Shown piece after piece: positions 17,193-25,576 of a stretch of 40,641 nucleotides of DNA (position 1 is the first letter of the stretch; each line of letters starts with the position of its first letter). The notes beneath the pieces are model-generated. The model searched no databases. It was not told the origin of the DNA and saw only the letters and a program-made list of their open reading frames with translations. A program made the translations under genes and the position numbers. Source of the DNA: JAUIBE01 sp035267185 (GTDB lineage Bacteria > Pseudomonadota > Gammaproteobacteria > Xanthomonadales > SZUA-36); the NCBI GenBank assembly GCA_035267185.1, contig DATFLY010000045.1, forward strand, positions 1 to 40,641, read 5' to 3'.

Positions 17193-17783
17193 TTAAAAAG
17201 AGTCAGAGTCACCGTGATTCCTGACCCTGGGATCGCTTGTGGCCATCTTGGTCGCGTCACCACACTGGTGCGCATAAAGCGTATACCAGATGTCGTATTC
17301 AGCTGTGTTCATATCACGCACAAACATGTATTGCCCACTGATGGTCGCTGCGTTGATATCGCCCTTGCTGTTGGCACCAAAATCAGCCTGTGCGGTCTGG
17401 GAAATATTTCCTACCTTCTTGACCACGTCGCTACCCGCGCTATCGACATTGCTCATGGCGGTGAGCTGAATTTCATCCCACACCCATGTTTCCCCGGGCT
17501 GGCCTTCGCAGCTCTTCGCGGTGCCGCCATCAAGAACGAATTGAATGATTCCGATTTCACCGGCTTTGACCTCAATACAACCCATTTCTGACGGAAAGTC
17601 CGGACATTCTGACTGGGTCAGGATGACGATTTCATCTTTGCCACTCACGGTTTGAACCTCGGCATTGATGGTCAGAACAGTAGGCGCCCAGGTTTTCGGT
17701 AACGAAACAAGGTTTTTGTCAGTTGTTACACAGCCGCCCAACAGCATGGCAATTATCAAGATAACTGCAATTTTCGATCTCAT
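17193..17783 (-). CDS. Small lipoprotein, paralogue of the secreted protein at 14359-14946
   Basis: A 196-residue lipoprotein of no recognised family. The N-terminus MRSKIAVILIIAMLLGGCVTT holds a lipobox (LGGC, Cys18). The body has Cys pairs and ends with GNISQTAQADF, FVRDMNTAEYDIWYTLYAHQC and DPRVRNHGDSDSF, which match the secreted protein downstream of the TIR gene over its whole second half. GGAGG eight bases before the ATG is a good ribosome site. It is the first gene of the four-gene minus-strand cassette; 66 bases separate it from the TIR gene. Asp19 is absent after the Cys (Val instead), so outer-membrane sorting by Lol is expected. Confidence 0.8.
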   Translation of the reverse strand: MRSKIAVILIIAMLLGGCVTTDKNLVSLPKTWAPTVLTINAEVQTVSGKDEIVILTQSECPDFPSEMGCIEVKAGEIGIIQFVLDGGTAKSCEGQPGETWVWDEIQLTAMSNVDSAGSDVVKKVGNISQTAQADFGANSKGDINAATISGQYMFVRDMNTAEYDIWYTLYAHQCGDATKMATSDPRVRNHGDSDSF

Positions 17784-17862
17784 TTCGGCATCCTCCGCTT
17801 GAAGTCATCCCCTTTAAACTAAGGGTAGTGCATTGACACACCAGTTGCTGAAAATACCACCG

Positions 17863-18837
17863 TCAATTCAAATTGTTGACGACATTGATCGGCTTGCCCG
17901 CCTGAAATGCATTCACAATATTTGCCAGGTGATCAAGCGCCGCCTGCCTGGCTGTCTTGCTGCCCCATGCATTGTGTGGCGTCACGATCAGGTTGGGAAT
18001 GTCACTGGCCAGCAGCGGGTGATCCGCTGGCGGTGGCTCAACATCCAACGTATCCACCCCGGCACCTGCAATTTCACCGGCACGAAGCGCATCGGCAAGG
18101 TCTTCCGCTGCAATCACAGCGCCTCTTGCCGTGTTAATCAGGTAAGCATCCTGTTTCATTGCCCTGAATACATCGGCGTTGATCATTCCGCGGGTTTCAT
18201 CGGTGAGCGGACAATGAATGCTCAGGACATCTGAACGTTCGACGACTTCATCAAATGCAACACGCCCCCCGCGTGGCTGGGCACCCTTGCGCTCGGCTAC
18301 CAGCACATTCATCCCCAGGGCTTTTGCAAGAACCGCTGATTGCCGACCCAGCGTGCCATAGCCAATCACACCGAAAGTCAGGCCGCATGCCTCGCGGATG
18401 GGTCGGTCCTTGAGGCAAAACTGTACAGCCTTGCTCCATTCACCACGGCGCACATCGTCGATATACCAGGGCAATCCGGTGAGCAGATTGAGTGTCAGGG
18501 TGATCACGTGCTGTGCAACCGACCCGGTGCAATAATCGCGAATATTGCACACAGCAACGCCATGATCTGAAGCTGCATTCAAGTCGACGTTGTCCGTTCC
18601 CGTGGCAGAAAGCGCGATCAATTTCAATCCAGGTGATGATTCGATTACTGATCGGCTGATGCGGCACTTATTGGTCAAAAGCGCATTGACATCGGCTGAT
18701 CTCTCAGCGATTTGCTCAGGCTTTGTGAGCTGGAACCAGTCCCAGTGATCGAGTGAGCCTAGCAGTCGGCTGCGGTCGAGATCGCCGCTGTCGACAGTAG
18801 CAATATCGAGAAACACACCTCGTGTTAGTGGCTTCAT
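17863..18837 (-). CDS. D-2-hydroxyacid dehydrogenase (glycerate/hydroxypyruvate reductase-like)
   Basis: An NAD-dependent reductase of 2-oxoacids of the D-isomer-specific family, 324 residues. Visible: GVIGYGTLGRQSAVLAKALG (156-175) with the GxGxxG cofactor loop, an acidic Glu182 at the end of the next strand, pointing to NAD rather than NADP, and the catalytic set Arg238 (INTARGAV), Glu267 (DTLDVEPPP) and His288 (VTPHNAWGS). The last motif, together with SATGTDNVDL (77-86), resembles glycerate dehydrogenase (HprA) more than lactate or 3-phosphoglycerate dehydrogenase, but the substrate is not certain. Its ATG overlaps the ExbD-like stop by four bases (ATGA), making it the last gene of the glmU operon. 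Confidence 0.9.
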   Translation of the reverse strand: MKPLTRGVFLDIATVDSGDLDRSRLLGSLDHWDWFQLTKPEQIAERSADVNALLTNKCRISRSVIESSPGLKLIALSATGTDNVDLNAASDHGVAVCNIRDYCTGSVAQHVITLTLNLLTGLPWYIDDVRRGEWSKAVQFCLKDRPIREACGLTFGVIGYGTLGRQSAVLAKALGMNVLVAERKGAQPRGGRVAFDEVVERSDVLSIHCPLTDETRGMINADVFRAMKQDAYLINTARGAVIAAEDLADALRAGEIAGAGVDTLDVEPPPADHPLLASDIPNLIVTPHNAWGSKTARQAALDHLANIVNAFQAGKPINVVNNLN

Positions 18838-19241
18838 AGGGATTCTTGAAAAATGACCACTTCAATAAACTCAATTCCGGCAGCACGTGCAGCATCGAGC
18901 ACGAGGACAGAGGTTTCTTTATCTGCTTCCGGGTGCGCCTCGATGACAATCTTTGATCCAGGCCTTTGTTCCCTGATACTCAAAAGCTTCTCCTCAAAAA
19001 TGGCCCGCTCGACCAGTCGTCCGTCAATCGAGAGCAGGCCGGTTGCATCAATCTGAACAATAATCGGTTTTGCAGCACTTAGACTCTGGCTGGAATCAGC
19101 CAAAGTATTGTCGTCCAGATTGGCGGACTCCGCGACAAGAAAAGCAGCGCCAAAAAACAGCATCATAACGACAAAAGCGATGTCCATCACCGCAGTAAAG
19201 TTGATCCCTGATTCTTTCCTGGTATAGCGCTGGTTCAGCAT
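18834..19241 (-). CDS. ExbD/TolR-like protein without an ExbB partner
   Basis: A 135-residue protein with the ExbD/TolR plan: a short basic cytosolic start (MLNQRYTRKESG), one membrane helix NFTAVMDIAFVVMMLFFGAAFLV with the essential Asp20 near its cytosolic side, and a periplasmic domain ending in a mixed alpha/beta fold (IVQIDATGLLSIDGRLV, then KIVIEAHPEADKETSVLVLDAARAAGI). In the family it would form a proton-driven motor with ExbB/TolQ, which is not encoded in this window. The ATG at 19241 follows the upstream TGA by three bases, and the stop overlaps the dehydrogenase start, so it is tightly coupled on both sides. Confidence 0.85.
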   Translation of the reverse strand: MLNQRYTRKESGINFTAVMDIAFVVMMLFFGAAFLVAESANLDDNTLADSSQSLSAAKPIIVQIDATGLLSIDGRLVERAIFEEKLLSIREQRPGSKIVIEAHPEADKETSVLVLDAARAAGIEFIEVVIFQESL

Positions 19242-19244
19242 CAA

Positions 19245-20054
19245 TCAGGATCGGGCGGCATTGAACGCATCAACAAACCGTTGCAAACGTCCGGGATTGA
19301 GTTTTTCGAGGTACTGACCATCATTTCGAAAAGTTGACCCCACAATAAAGGCATCAGCCATTGGCACCATCTGATCAACATTTTCGGGTGTCATGCCTGA
19401 TCCGATCAGGATCGGAAGTGTCGTTGCTTTCCTCACCATCTCCAGGTCGGAAGTGTCTGCAGACTCTCCCGTAAATTTACCCGTGACCACCAGCCCATCC
19501 GCCATAAAGAGCTCAGCCTGGCGGGCTTCAAGGGCGATATCCAGGTCGGCGGTCATGGCGTGAGCACAATGTTTCTTGTTGATATCGGGGAACACCCTGA
19601 TGTGAGTGCACCCGAGTTCGGCCCGCTTTCGAAGCAGGGACCCGGCGCAGGCATCGATAAATCCTGCCCCGCCCACGTGGGCGTAAACGAAACCTTCCAC
19701 CCGGATGAAGTCGAGGCCGCAGTCATTGGCGACCACCAGCGCATCTTCATTGGCAGCCTCGAGAAATTGTAAACCCATCGGCCCGGACCATTCTGCTCGA
19801 ACAGCATCGCAGACCTCTTTTGCAACTTTCACCGCTTCGGGAGACATAGGGCCTTTGGCGTAAGGCAGATCGAAATCGTTTTCCAGCAAAACAGCATCGA
19901 CGCCAGCGCGCTTGTAATGGTCAAGATCAGAAAGGGCGGCATCAATGATCCGCTGATCATCACCGTCGTACAATGGCGCACCGGGCAGGGCCCTGAGGGC
20001 AATCATTGCGATCAGCGCTTTTGCGGGTAATTCTTTATTGGTGAACTCATTCAA
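19245..20054 (-). CDS. BtpA/SgcQ family TIM-barrel protein
   Basis: The BtpA family includes cyanobacterial BtpA, linked to photosystem I, and enterobacterial SgcQ, found in a sugar operon; the reaction is unknown. Hallmarks: ALIAMIALRALPGAP near the N-terminus, GVDAVLLENDFDLPY, GLDFIRVEGFVYAHVGGAG, and near the C-terminus PILIGSGMTPENV plus ADAFIVGSTFR, a phosphate-binding TIM-barrel end. I chose TTG at 20054 (seven bases after the glmS TAA) because family members start about 15 residues before the IAM..LRALPG motif; an open frame extends further into glmS but has no family character. That gives 269 residues. Position after glmS suggests an amino-sugar or nucleotide-sugar link, which is inference. 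Confidence 0.85.
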   Translation of the reverse strand: MNEFTNKELPAKALIAMIALRALPGAPLYDGDDQRIIDAALSDLDHYKRAGVDAVLLENDFDLPYAKGPMSPEAVKVAKEVCDAVRAEWSGPMGLQFLEAANEDALVVANDCGLDFIRVEGFVYAHVGGAGFIDACAGSLLRKRAELGCTHIRVFPDINKKHCAHAMTADLDIALEARQAELFMADGLVVTGKFTGESADTSDLEMVRKATTLPILIGSGMTPENVDQMVPMADAFIVGSTFRNDGQYLEKLNPGRLQRFVDAFNAARS

Positions 20055-20061
20055 ACCGGAA

Positions 20062-21903
20062 TTATTCAACGGTAACTGACTTGGCCAGGTTCCTGGGTTG
20101 GTCGACGTCCGTGCCGCGCAAAACGGCCACGTGATAAGCAAGCAACTGTAGCGGAATGGTCAGCACCACCGGCTCCAGCAACTCACCGCCCGTCTGCACA
20201 TGAATCACTTCTCCATGTCGTTCACTCAGGCTGGCGCCAGCATGCTCATCAGCAAAGACAAACATTTCACCACCTCGCGCTCGCACTTCTTCAATATTGC
20301 TGATCAGTTTTTTCAGAAGGCTGTTGTTTGGAGCAACCGCAACAACGGGCATGTCGTGGTCAACCAGTGCCAGGGGGCCGTGCTTCAGTTCGCCTGCCGG
20401 ATAAGCCTCGGCATGAATATAGGAAATTTCCTTTAGTTTCAGTGCCCCCTCCATGGCAATAGGGTAATGACTGCCCCTGCCCAGGAACAAGGCATGGTGC
20501 TTCTCGACAAACTCCTCAGCCAGGTCCTCGATTCGCTCATCAAGGGCCAGTGCCTTTTCGATCAGGTCCGGAAGCGTGTTGAGCTCGGAAACCCAGTCAG
20601 CGATTTGTTTGGGATCGAATCCGCTGAGCTGCGCCAGCTCCAGGACCAGCAACTGCAGGGCCACCAGTTGTGTGGTGAAAGCCTTGGTCGAAGCGACACC
20701 AATTTCTGTGCCCGCGTAGGTCATCAGGACAAAATCTGCCTCACGCACGATCGAGCTTTCCGGAACATTGCAGATTGCCAGGGTTGCAAGGTAACCGGAC
20801 TCCTTGGCATGGCGCATCGCGGCAAGGGTATCCGCGGTTTCACCTGACTGGGTGACGGCCACGAACAATGTGTCTTTGGGCACAACCGGGTTGCGGTAAC
20901 GATATTCGCTGGCAACCTCCGCATTGCAGGGAATTCCGGCAAGCTGCTCGAGCTGATAACGAGCGACCAGGCCTGCATGATAGCTGGTGCCGCAGGCCAC
21001 GATGTGCACACCGCGTACCTTTTTCAGGACTTCATCAGCACCGACGCCAAAAATGTTCTCATAAACGTGATCGTCACCAATCCTGCCTTCGAGCGTCGCG
21101 GCCACCGCACGCGGTTGCTCAAAGATTTCTTTCTGCATGTAGTGTCGATAATTGCCACGATGGGTTGCATCAGCAGCCAGGTCTGCTTCCTTGACAGGGC
21201 GATCGGCCCTGTTGCCATGCTGGTCTCGAATTTCATATCCCTCGGTATCGATCCTGACCACATCGCCTTCTTCCAGGTAGACAAAGCGATTGGTAACCGG
21301 CAACAGGGGATGAATATCTGAGGCCAGGAAGTGCTCTTGAAAACCGATGCCTACCACCAGTGGATTACCTTTTCGTGCGCCGACAATCACACCTGGCTCT
21401 GCTGAGCTGACCAGGGTGATACCGAAGCTGCCATTGAGTCGTTTGACCAGTTTTTGTAATGCACCAAACAGGTCATCTCCACGTTTCATCAACAGATGCA
21501 CCATGTGGACCATGACTTCAGTATCAGTCTCTGAATCGAATCTGTAGCCAGCCTCTAGCAATTCAGTTCTGAGTTCTTCGTGGTTTTCGATGATGCCGTT
21601 GTGCACCAATGCGAGCTCGTTATCATCACTTCGGGAGACGTGAGGATGCGCGTTTACATCGACCGGTGCACCATGGGTAGCCCAGCGAGTGTGGGCGATA
21701 CCGCAATGGCCATCGACAGGATTCTTCGCCAGCAGGGCTTCAAGGTCACGAACCTTGCCGGCTGTTCGGACGCGTTTCAATTTCCCCTGATCCAGCACTG
21801 CGATTCCGGCAGAGTCATATCCCCTGTATTCCAGGGCATGCAGGCCGTTGATCAGTATTTCGCCAATGTCACGGTGAGCTGAAGCTGCAACGATGCCGCA
21901 CAT
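20062..21903 (-). CDS. glmS: Glutamine--fructose-6-phosphate aminotransferase (isomerising)
   Basis: Makes glucosamine 6-phosphate from fructose 6-phosphate and glutamine, the entry to peptidoglycan and LPS amino sugars. The 613 residues begin MCGIVAASAH, with Cys2 becoming the N-terminal nucleophile after Met removal. The glutaminase part contains LEYRGYDSAGIAVL and HTRWATHGAP. Two SIS domains follow, with ACGTSYHAG and SGETADTLAAMRHAKESG in the first and FLGRGSHYPIAMEGALKLKE in the second. The end NLAKSVTVE supplies the conserved active-site Lys608. It starts two bases after glmU ends, a very close coupling. No glmS ribozyme-like leader is possible given that spacing. Confidence 0.98.
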   Translation of the reverse strand: MCGIVAASAHRDIGEILINGLHALEYRGYDSAGIAVLDQGKLKRVRTAGKVRDLEALLAKNPVDGHCGIAHTRWATHGAPVDVNAHPHVSRSDDNELALVHNGIIENHEELRTELLEAGYRFDSETDTEVMVHMVHLLMKRGDDLFGALQKLVKRLNGSFGITLVSSAEPGVIVGARKGNPLVVGIGFQEHFLASDIHPLLPVTNRFVYLEEGDVVRIDTEGYEIRDQHGNRADRPVKEADLAADATHRGNYRHYMQKEIFEQPRAVAATLEGRIGDDHVYENIFGVGADEVLKKVRGVHIVACGTSYHAGLVARYQLEQLAGIPCNAEVASEYRYRNPVVPKDTLFVAVTQSGETADTLAAMRHAKESGYLATLAICNVPESSIVREADFVLMTYAGTEIGVASTKAFTTQLVALQLLVLELAQLSGFDPKQIADWVSELNTLPDLIEKALALDERIEDLAEEFVEKHHALFLGRGSHYPIAMEGALKLKEISYIHAEAYPAGELKHGPLALVDHDMPVVAVAPNNSLLKKLISNIEEVRARGGEMFVFADEHAGASLSERHGEVIHVQTGGELLEPVVLTIPLQLLAYHVAVLRGTDVDQPRNLAKSVTVE

Positions 21904-21905
21904 TT

Positions 21906-23300
21906 TTAGCCCTCCCCTCCTGGTTCGTCACGAGTGGCTTTCTTAACCGGTCGCTTCCAGCCTTTCACCGACACCTGGCGTGACCTCGAGACGGTTAACT
22001 CGCCGGCAGGCGCATTCTTGCTGACTGTGGTGCCCGCTCCGATGGTTGCGCCTGCACCGACTTTGACCGGTGCCACCAGTTCAGTACCCGAACCAATGAA
22101 CACATCATCGCCGATCTCGGTCTTGTGTTTATTGACGCCGTCATAATTGCAGGTGATGGTCCCGGCACCGATATTGACCCGTTCACCGACTTCGGAATCA
22201 CCAACATACGAGAGATGACTGGCCTTGCTGCCCTGTCCCAGGCTGCTGTTTTTCACCTCGACAAAATTTCCGACCTTTGTTCCTTCAGACAAACGGGTGC
22301 CGGGCCGAACCCGCGCAAAGGGGCCGATATCGCAGGCGCCTGTGGTGCGCACCCCTTCCAGAACGCTGTAGGCATGAACCCGTGTTCCGGCAGCAAGGTC
22401 GCAGTCTTTGATCACCACGCCTGGCCCAAGGACAACACTTTCACCCAGCCGGTTGCTGCCTTCCAGTACCACGTTGATGTCTATGACAACATCGCTCTCG
22501 GCCTCTACATCACCGCGTATGTCAACCCGCGATGGATCAATCAGCTGCACCCCATCTTTCATCAGTCTTTTCGCGGAGTGATGTCGATAGCGGCGCTCCA
22601 GCTCGGCCAGTTGCAAGCGATCATTGGCACCCTGCAAATCCCTTGAATCAGGGGCCAGAACACTTCGAATCTCCTTGCTGTCACTGTGTGCCATGGCAAA
22701 GATGTCGGTGAGGTAATACTCCTGGTTCTGGTTGTTGCAGCCCAAACGGTCCAACCAGTGTCGCAATTCAACAGCCTGCGCCATGATAATGCCGGTGTTC
22801 ACTTCCCGGATTTTCCACTGGGCAGGGGTGGCATCCTTGTCTTCAACAATGCTCGAAACCCTGCCGGTACGATCACGTTCAACCCGGCCGTAGCCCCGTG
22901 GCTTCTCCAGCTCCATGGTGAGAATGGCCAGTGGCGCATCGCTGTGAGACTTCATTTCTTGAAGTACGGCAAGCGGTATCAGCGGATGATCTCCGAGCAG
23001 AACCATGACCACCGCATCGTCCGGAATATCCGGTATCACCTGCATCACCGCGTGACCGGTGCCTTTACGCTCGGCCTGTAAAACCCAGTTGACCTGCCGG
23101 TCCGCGCAGGCCGCCTTTACCTGATCAGCCCCGCTGCCGACCACCACGTGAACCGCCGCCGGCTCAAGTTGTGCGGCCGTGTCCAGCAGGTGAGTGATCA
23201 TCGGACGCCCACCAATGCGATGTAGCACCTTGGGGACATGCGACTTCATGCGTGTTCCCTCGCCTGCGGCAAGTATGACAATATGCAGATTTTGGCTCAT
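21906..23300 (-). CDS. glmU: Bifunctional UDP-N-acetylglucosamine pyrophosphorylase / glucosamine-1-phosphate N-acetyltransferase
   Basis: Carries out the last two steps to UDP-GlcNAc. The N-terminal uridylyltransferase has the nucleotide loop LAAGEGTRMKS (10-20) with PKVLH after it, QAERKGTGHAV (75-84) and the metal Asp104 in LLGDHP. The C-terminal half is a left-handed beta-helix of hexapeptide repeats (about 255-440). It includes the acetyltransferase site KASHLSYVGDSEVG with predicted catalytic His362, and NIGAGTITCNYDG (376-388). Length 464, close to the E. coli enzyme. First gene of the five-gene minus-strand operon glmU-glmS-btpA-exbD-dehydrogenase. Confidence 0.98.
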   Translation of the reverse strand: MSQNLHIVILAAGEGTRMKSHVPKVLHRIGGRPMITHLLDTAAQLEPAAVHVVVGSGADQVKAACADRQVNWVLQAERKGTGHAVMQVIPDIPDDAVVMVLLGDHPLIPLAVLQEMKSHSDAPLAILTMELEKPRGYGRVERDRTGRVSSIVEDKDATPAQWKIREVNTGIIMAQAVELRHWLDRLGCNNQNQEYYLTDIFAMAHSDSKEIRSVLAPDSRDLQGANDRLQLAELERRYRHHSAKRLMKDGVQLIDPSRVDIRGDVEAESDVVIDINVVLEGSNRLGESVVLGPGVVIKDCDLAAGTRVHAYSVLEGVRTTGACDIGPFARVRPGTRLSEGTKVGNFVEVKNSSLGQGSKASHLSYVGDSEVGERVNIGAGTITCNYDGVNKHKTEIGDDVFIGSGTELVAPVKVGAGATIGAGTTVSKNAPAGELTVSRSRQVSVKGWKRPVKKATRDEPGGEG

Positions 23301-23542
23301 GGTGTTCAGCGGTTGCTGTAGCTCCCTGATTCAACGATGCAGTATAGCGCCAGATCGGGTTAACCGGCATGCCTGTGATCTCGTTTTCACAAGGCCAGTG
23401 GTACCATATTTGAAAGAAAACCAGGAATCGAGTGATCTGATACACCATGTCGGTATGGCGCCCATGAAGACCGCGTTAACCCCGACTTTGCGCCAGGGAT
23501 TCGGCCTGAACCCGAATAGGACAAAAATACGACGGGTGAAAA
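23301..23542. other. Divergent spacer between glmU and the S9 peptidase gene
   Basis: A 242-base gap that must contain both promoters. TATACT on the minus strand (23341-23346) is a possible -10 for glmU, but no clear -35 is found. I see no further gene in it. Confidence 0.35.
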
Positions 23543-25576
23543 TTGCCTCTCTTTCATAATTACAAAACCCTATTTTCAAGGACTCTTAACCGCTTTGCGA
23601 TCCGCCTTGGTGCAAAGCCAGGGTTTGTCCTCCTGATTGCCTTCGCTTCGCCACTTTTAGCGGAAGTAGAGGAAAGAACGCTTAATAACGGACAGCTGAT
23701 CCTGCAGGATATCCCTGAGATTCCCCTGTGGCTGGCTGATCGCGTTCAGCAATACCAGAATGTTCGATCCGCTTCTTTCCAGGGCTGGACAGAAGACGGA
23801 CAAGGCATCTATATCAAGACACGCATTGGCAATACACAGCAGATTCACCGTGTGCGCCAGCCCGGCGGCACCCGCAACCAACTGACATTTTTCAAGGAAC
23901 CAGTGGGTGAAGTTGAGGCCCAGCCTCAAGGGCCTGCGGTGGCGTTCACCATGGACAAGGGTGGCAGCGAATTTGCCCAGATTTTTCTCCTTGATCCAAA
24001 GACTGGCGAAAGCAGTCTGCTGACCGACGGAAAATCCCGAAACCGCGTGGTTCTCTGGGACAAGCAAGGGAAACAGCTGGCCTTCCAGACAACCCGTCGA
24101 AACGGGAAGGACAACGATGTCTGGATCATGCCGGCCGATAACCCGGAAGCCGCCAGGCCGATCTATGAATCTAACGACGGATCCTGGTGGGGTCCGGGAG
24201 ATTTCAGCGAAGATGGTCGCTACATGCTGTTGCAACAATTCATCAGCGTGGAAGATTCCCGAATTCACGTCGTTGACCTGGAGTCGGACTACATGCGAAC
24301 CGTTGCCGGCGATAAAAACAATCCATCGGCCAACCGGGTGGTCAGTTTCAGCAAGACTGAAGCAGGGCTCTACTTCATTACAAACGATCGCGGTCGCGCC
24401 GCCGAACTGGCATGGCGTCCCCTGGCCCGTGATCGTAAAACTGACTACATCACCACTGACATTCCCTGGGATGTCACCGAATTTGCGCTCAGCGATGACG
24501 GAAAGCGGGGCGCTTTCGTGACCAACGAATGGGGTGTCAGTCGTCTTTACCTGCTCGACACTGTCACGCATAAATTCAAAGCCGTTGACAATCTGCCAGT
24601 GGGCGTGATTTTCGGACTCTCGTTTAATCCGGACAACCGTCGGCTGGCGCTTACAATGAACACGCCACAGACACCCAGCGACGTGTTCGTGATGGACCTG
24701 GGCAGACGCGCCACGCGGGCCGGCACGTTAACCCGCTGGACTTTCAGTGAAGTTGGCGGCCTCGACACCGAGGATTTCGTTCAGCCGCAGCTGATCCAGT
24801 ACCCGACATTCGATATGGATGGCGAGGAGCCCCGCCAGGTCCCGGCTTTCGTATACAGGCCCAGGGCAAGAGGGCCTCACCCGGTGGTGATTCATGTCCA
24901 CGGAGGACCGGAAATTCAATACCGACCATTTTTTAACAGCACTTTCCAGATGTGGCTGGCAGAACTGGGAGCAGCCGTGATTGCACCCAACATCAGGGGC
25001 TCTCTTGGAAATGGCTTTGAATATCTCTCGCTTGACAACGGCTACAAGCGCGAGGACGCGGTCAAGGACATTGGCGCGCTGCTCGACTGGATCAAAGAAC
25101 AGCCCGAGCTGGATGAAAACCGTGTCGTGATCACGGGCAGCAGCTATGGCGGTTACATGGTGTTGGCATCGGCAGTGCACTACAGCGAGCGGCTCAGCGG
25201 TGGCGTCGACACCGTTGGCATCAGCAATTTTGTGACTTTCCTTGAAAATACCCAGAGCTACCGCCGTGACCTTCGCAGGGCCGAATACGGCGATGAGCGC
25301 GATCCCGAGATGCGGGTCTTCCTCGAATCAATCAGCCCGATCAACAACGTCGATAAGATCAACATTCCGCTATTGGTGGTGCAGGGAGAAAACGACCCGC
25401 GTGTGCCCGTCAGACAATCGACCCAGATTGTCAAAGCGCTGCGCGAACGGAACGTCCCGGTCTGGTACATGAATGCCCTGAATGAAGGACATGGCTACGA
25501 GCGCAAGGAAAACTTCGATATATACCAACAGGTAATGCTGATGTTTCTTGACCGTTTCCTGGCGCCGCAGGACTAG
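23543..25576 (+). CDS. Secreted S9 family prolyl oligopeptidase
   Basis: A serine peptidase of the S9 family, 677 residues. A signal peptide (hydrophobic FVLLIAFASPLLA, about 28-40) targets it to the periplasm. The middle (about 70-400) is a beta-propeller with Asp-rich, SEDGRYMLL- and SFNPDNRRLAL-like blades that gate the site. The C-terminal alpha/beta-hydrolase holds HGGPEIQYRPFF, then GSSYGGYM with nucleophile Ser534, GENDPRVP with Asp618 and NEGHGYERKEN with His650. The full triad suggests an active enzyme cutting short peptides. The start is a TTG at 23543 with GGGTG upstream, since no ATG is available before the signal peptide. Its TAG overlaps the stop of the convergent gene within CTAG. 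Confidence 0.93.
   Translation: MPLFHNYKTLFSRTLNRFAIRLGAKPGFVLLIAFASPLLAEVEERTLNNGQLILQDIPEIPLWLADRVQQYQNVRSASFQGWTEDGQGIYIKTRIGNTQQIHRVRQPGGTRNQLTFFKEPVGEVEAQPQGPAVAFTMDKGGSEFAQIFLLDPKTGESSLLTDGKSRNRVVLWDKQGKQLAFQTTRRNGKDNDVWIMPADNPEAARPIYESNDGSWWGPGDFSEDGRYMLLQQFISVEDSRIHVVDLESDYMRTVAGDKNNPSANRVVSFSKTEAGLYFITNDRGRAAELAWRPLARDRKTDYITTDIPWDVTEFALSDDGKRGAFVTNEWGVSRLYLLDTVTHKFKAVDNLPVGVIFGLSFNPDNRRLALTMNTPQTPSDVFVMDLGRRATRAGTLTRWTFSEVGGLDTEDFVQPQLIQYPTFDMDGEEPRQVPAFVYRPRARGPHPVVIHVHGGPEIQYRPFFNSTFQMWLAELGAAVIAPNIRGSLGNGFEYLSLDNGYKREDAVKDIGALLDWIKEQPELDENRVVITGSSYGGYMVLASAVHYSERLSGGVDTVGISNFVTFLENTQSYRRDLRRAEYGDERDPEMRVFLESISPINNVDKINIPLLVVQGENDPRVPVRQSTQIVKALRERNVPVWYMNALNEGHGYERKENFDIYQQVMLMFLDRFLAPQD

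Noticed and set aside
12665..17783. Canonical Thoeris operon
   Set aside because: Thoeris has soluble ThsB (TIR) and ThsA with SIR2-SLOG or macro-TM. Here there is no SIR2 or macro domain and the TIR is fused to TM-TPR, so it is only Thoeris-like in logic.
19245..20141. Longer BtpA-like reading that starts inside glmS
   Set aside because: The first 29 codons overlap glmS in another frame and lack similarity to the family; TTG 20054 gives the usual N-terminus.
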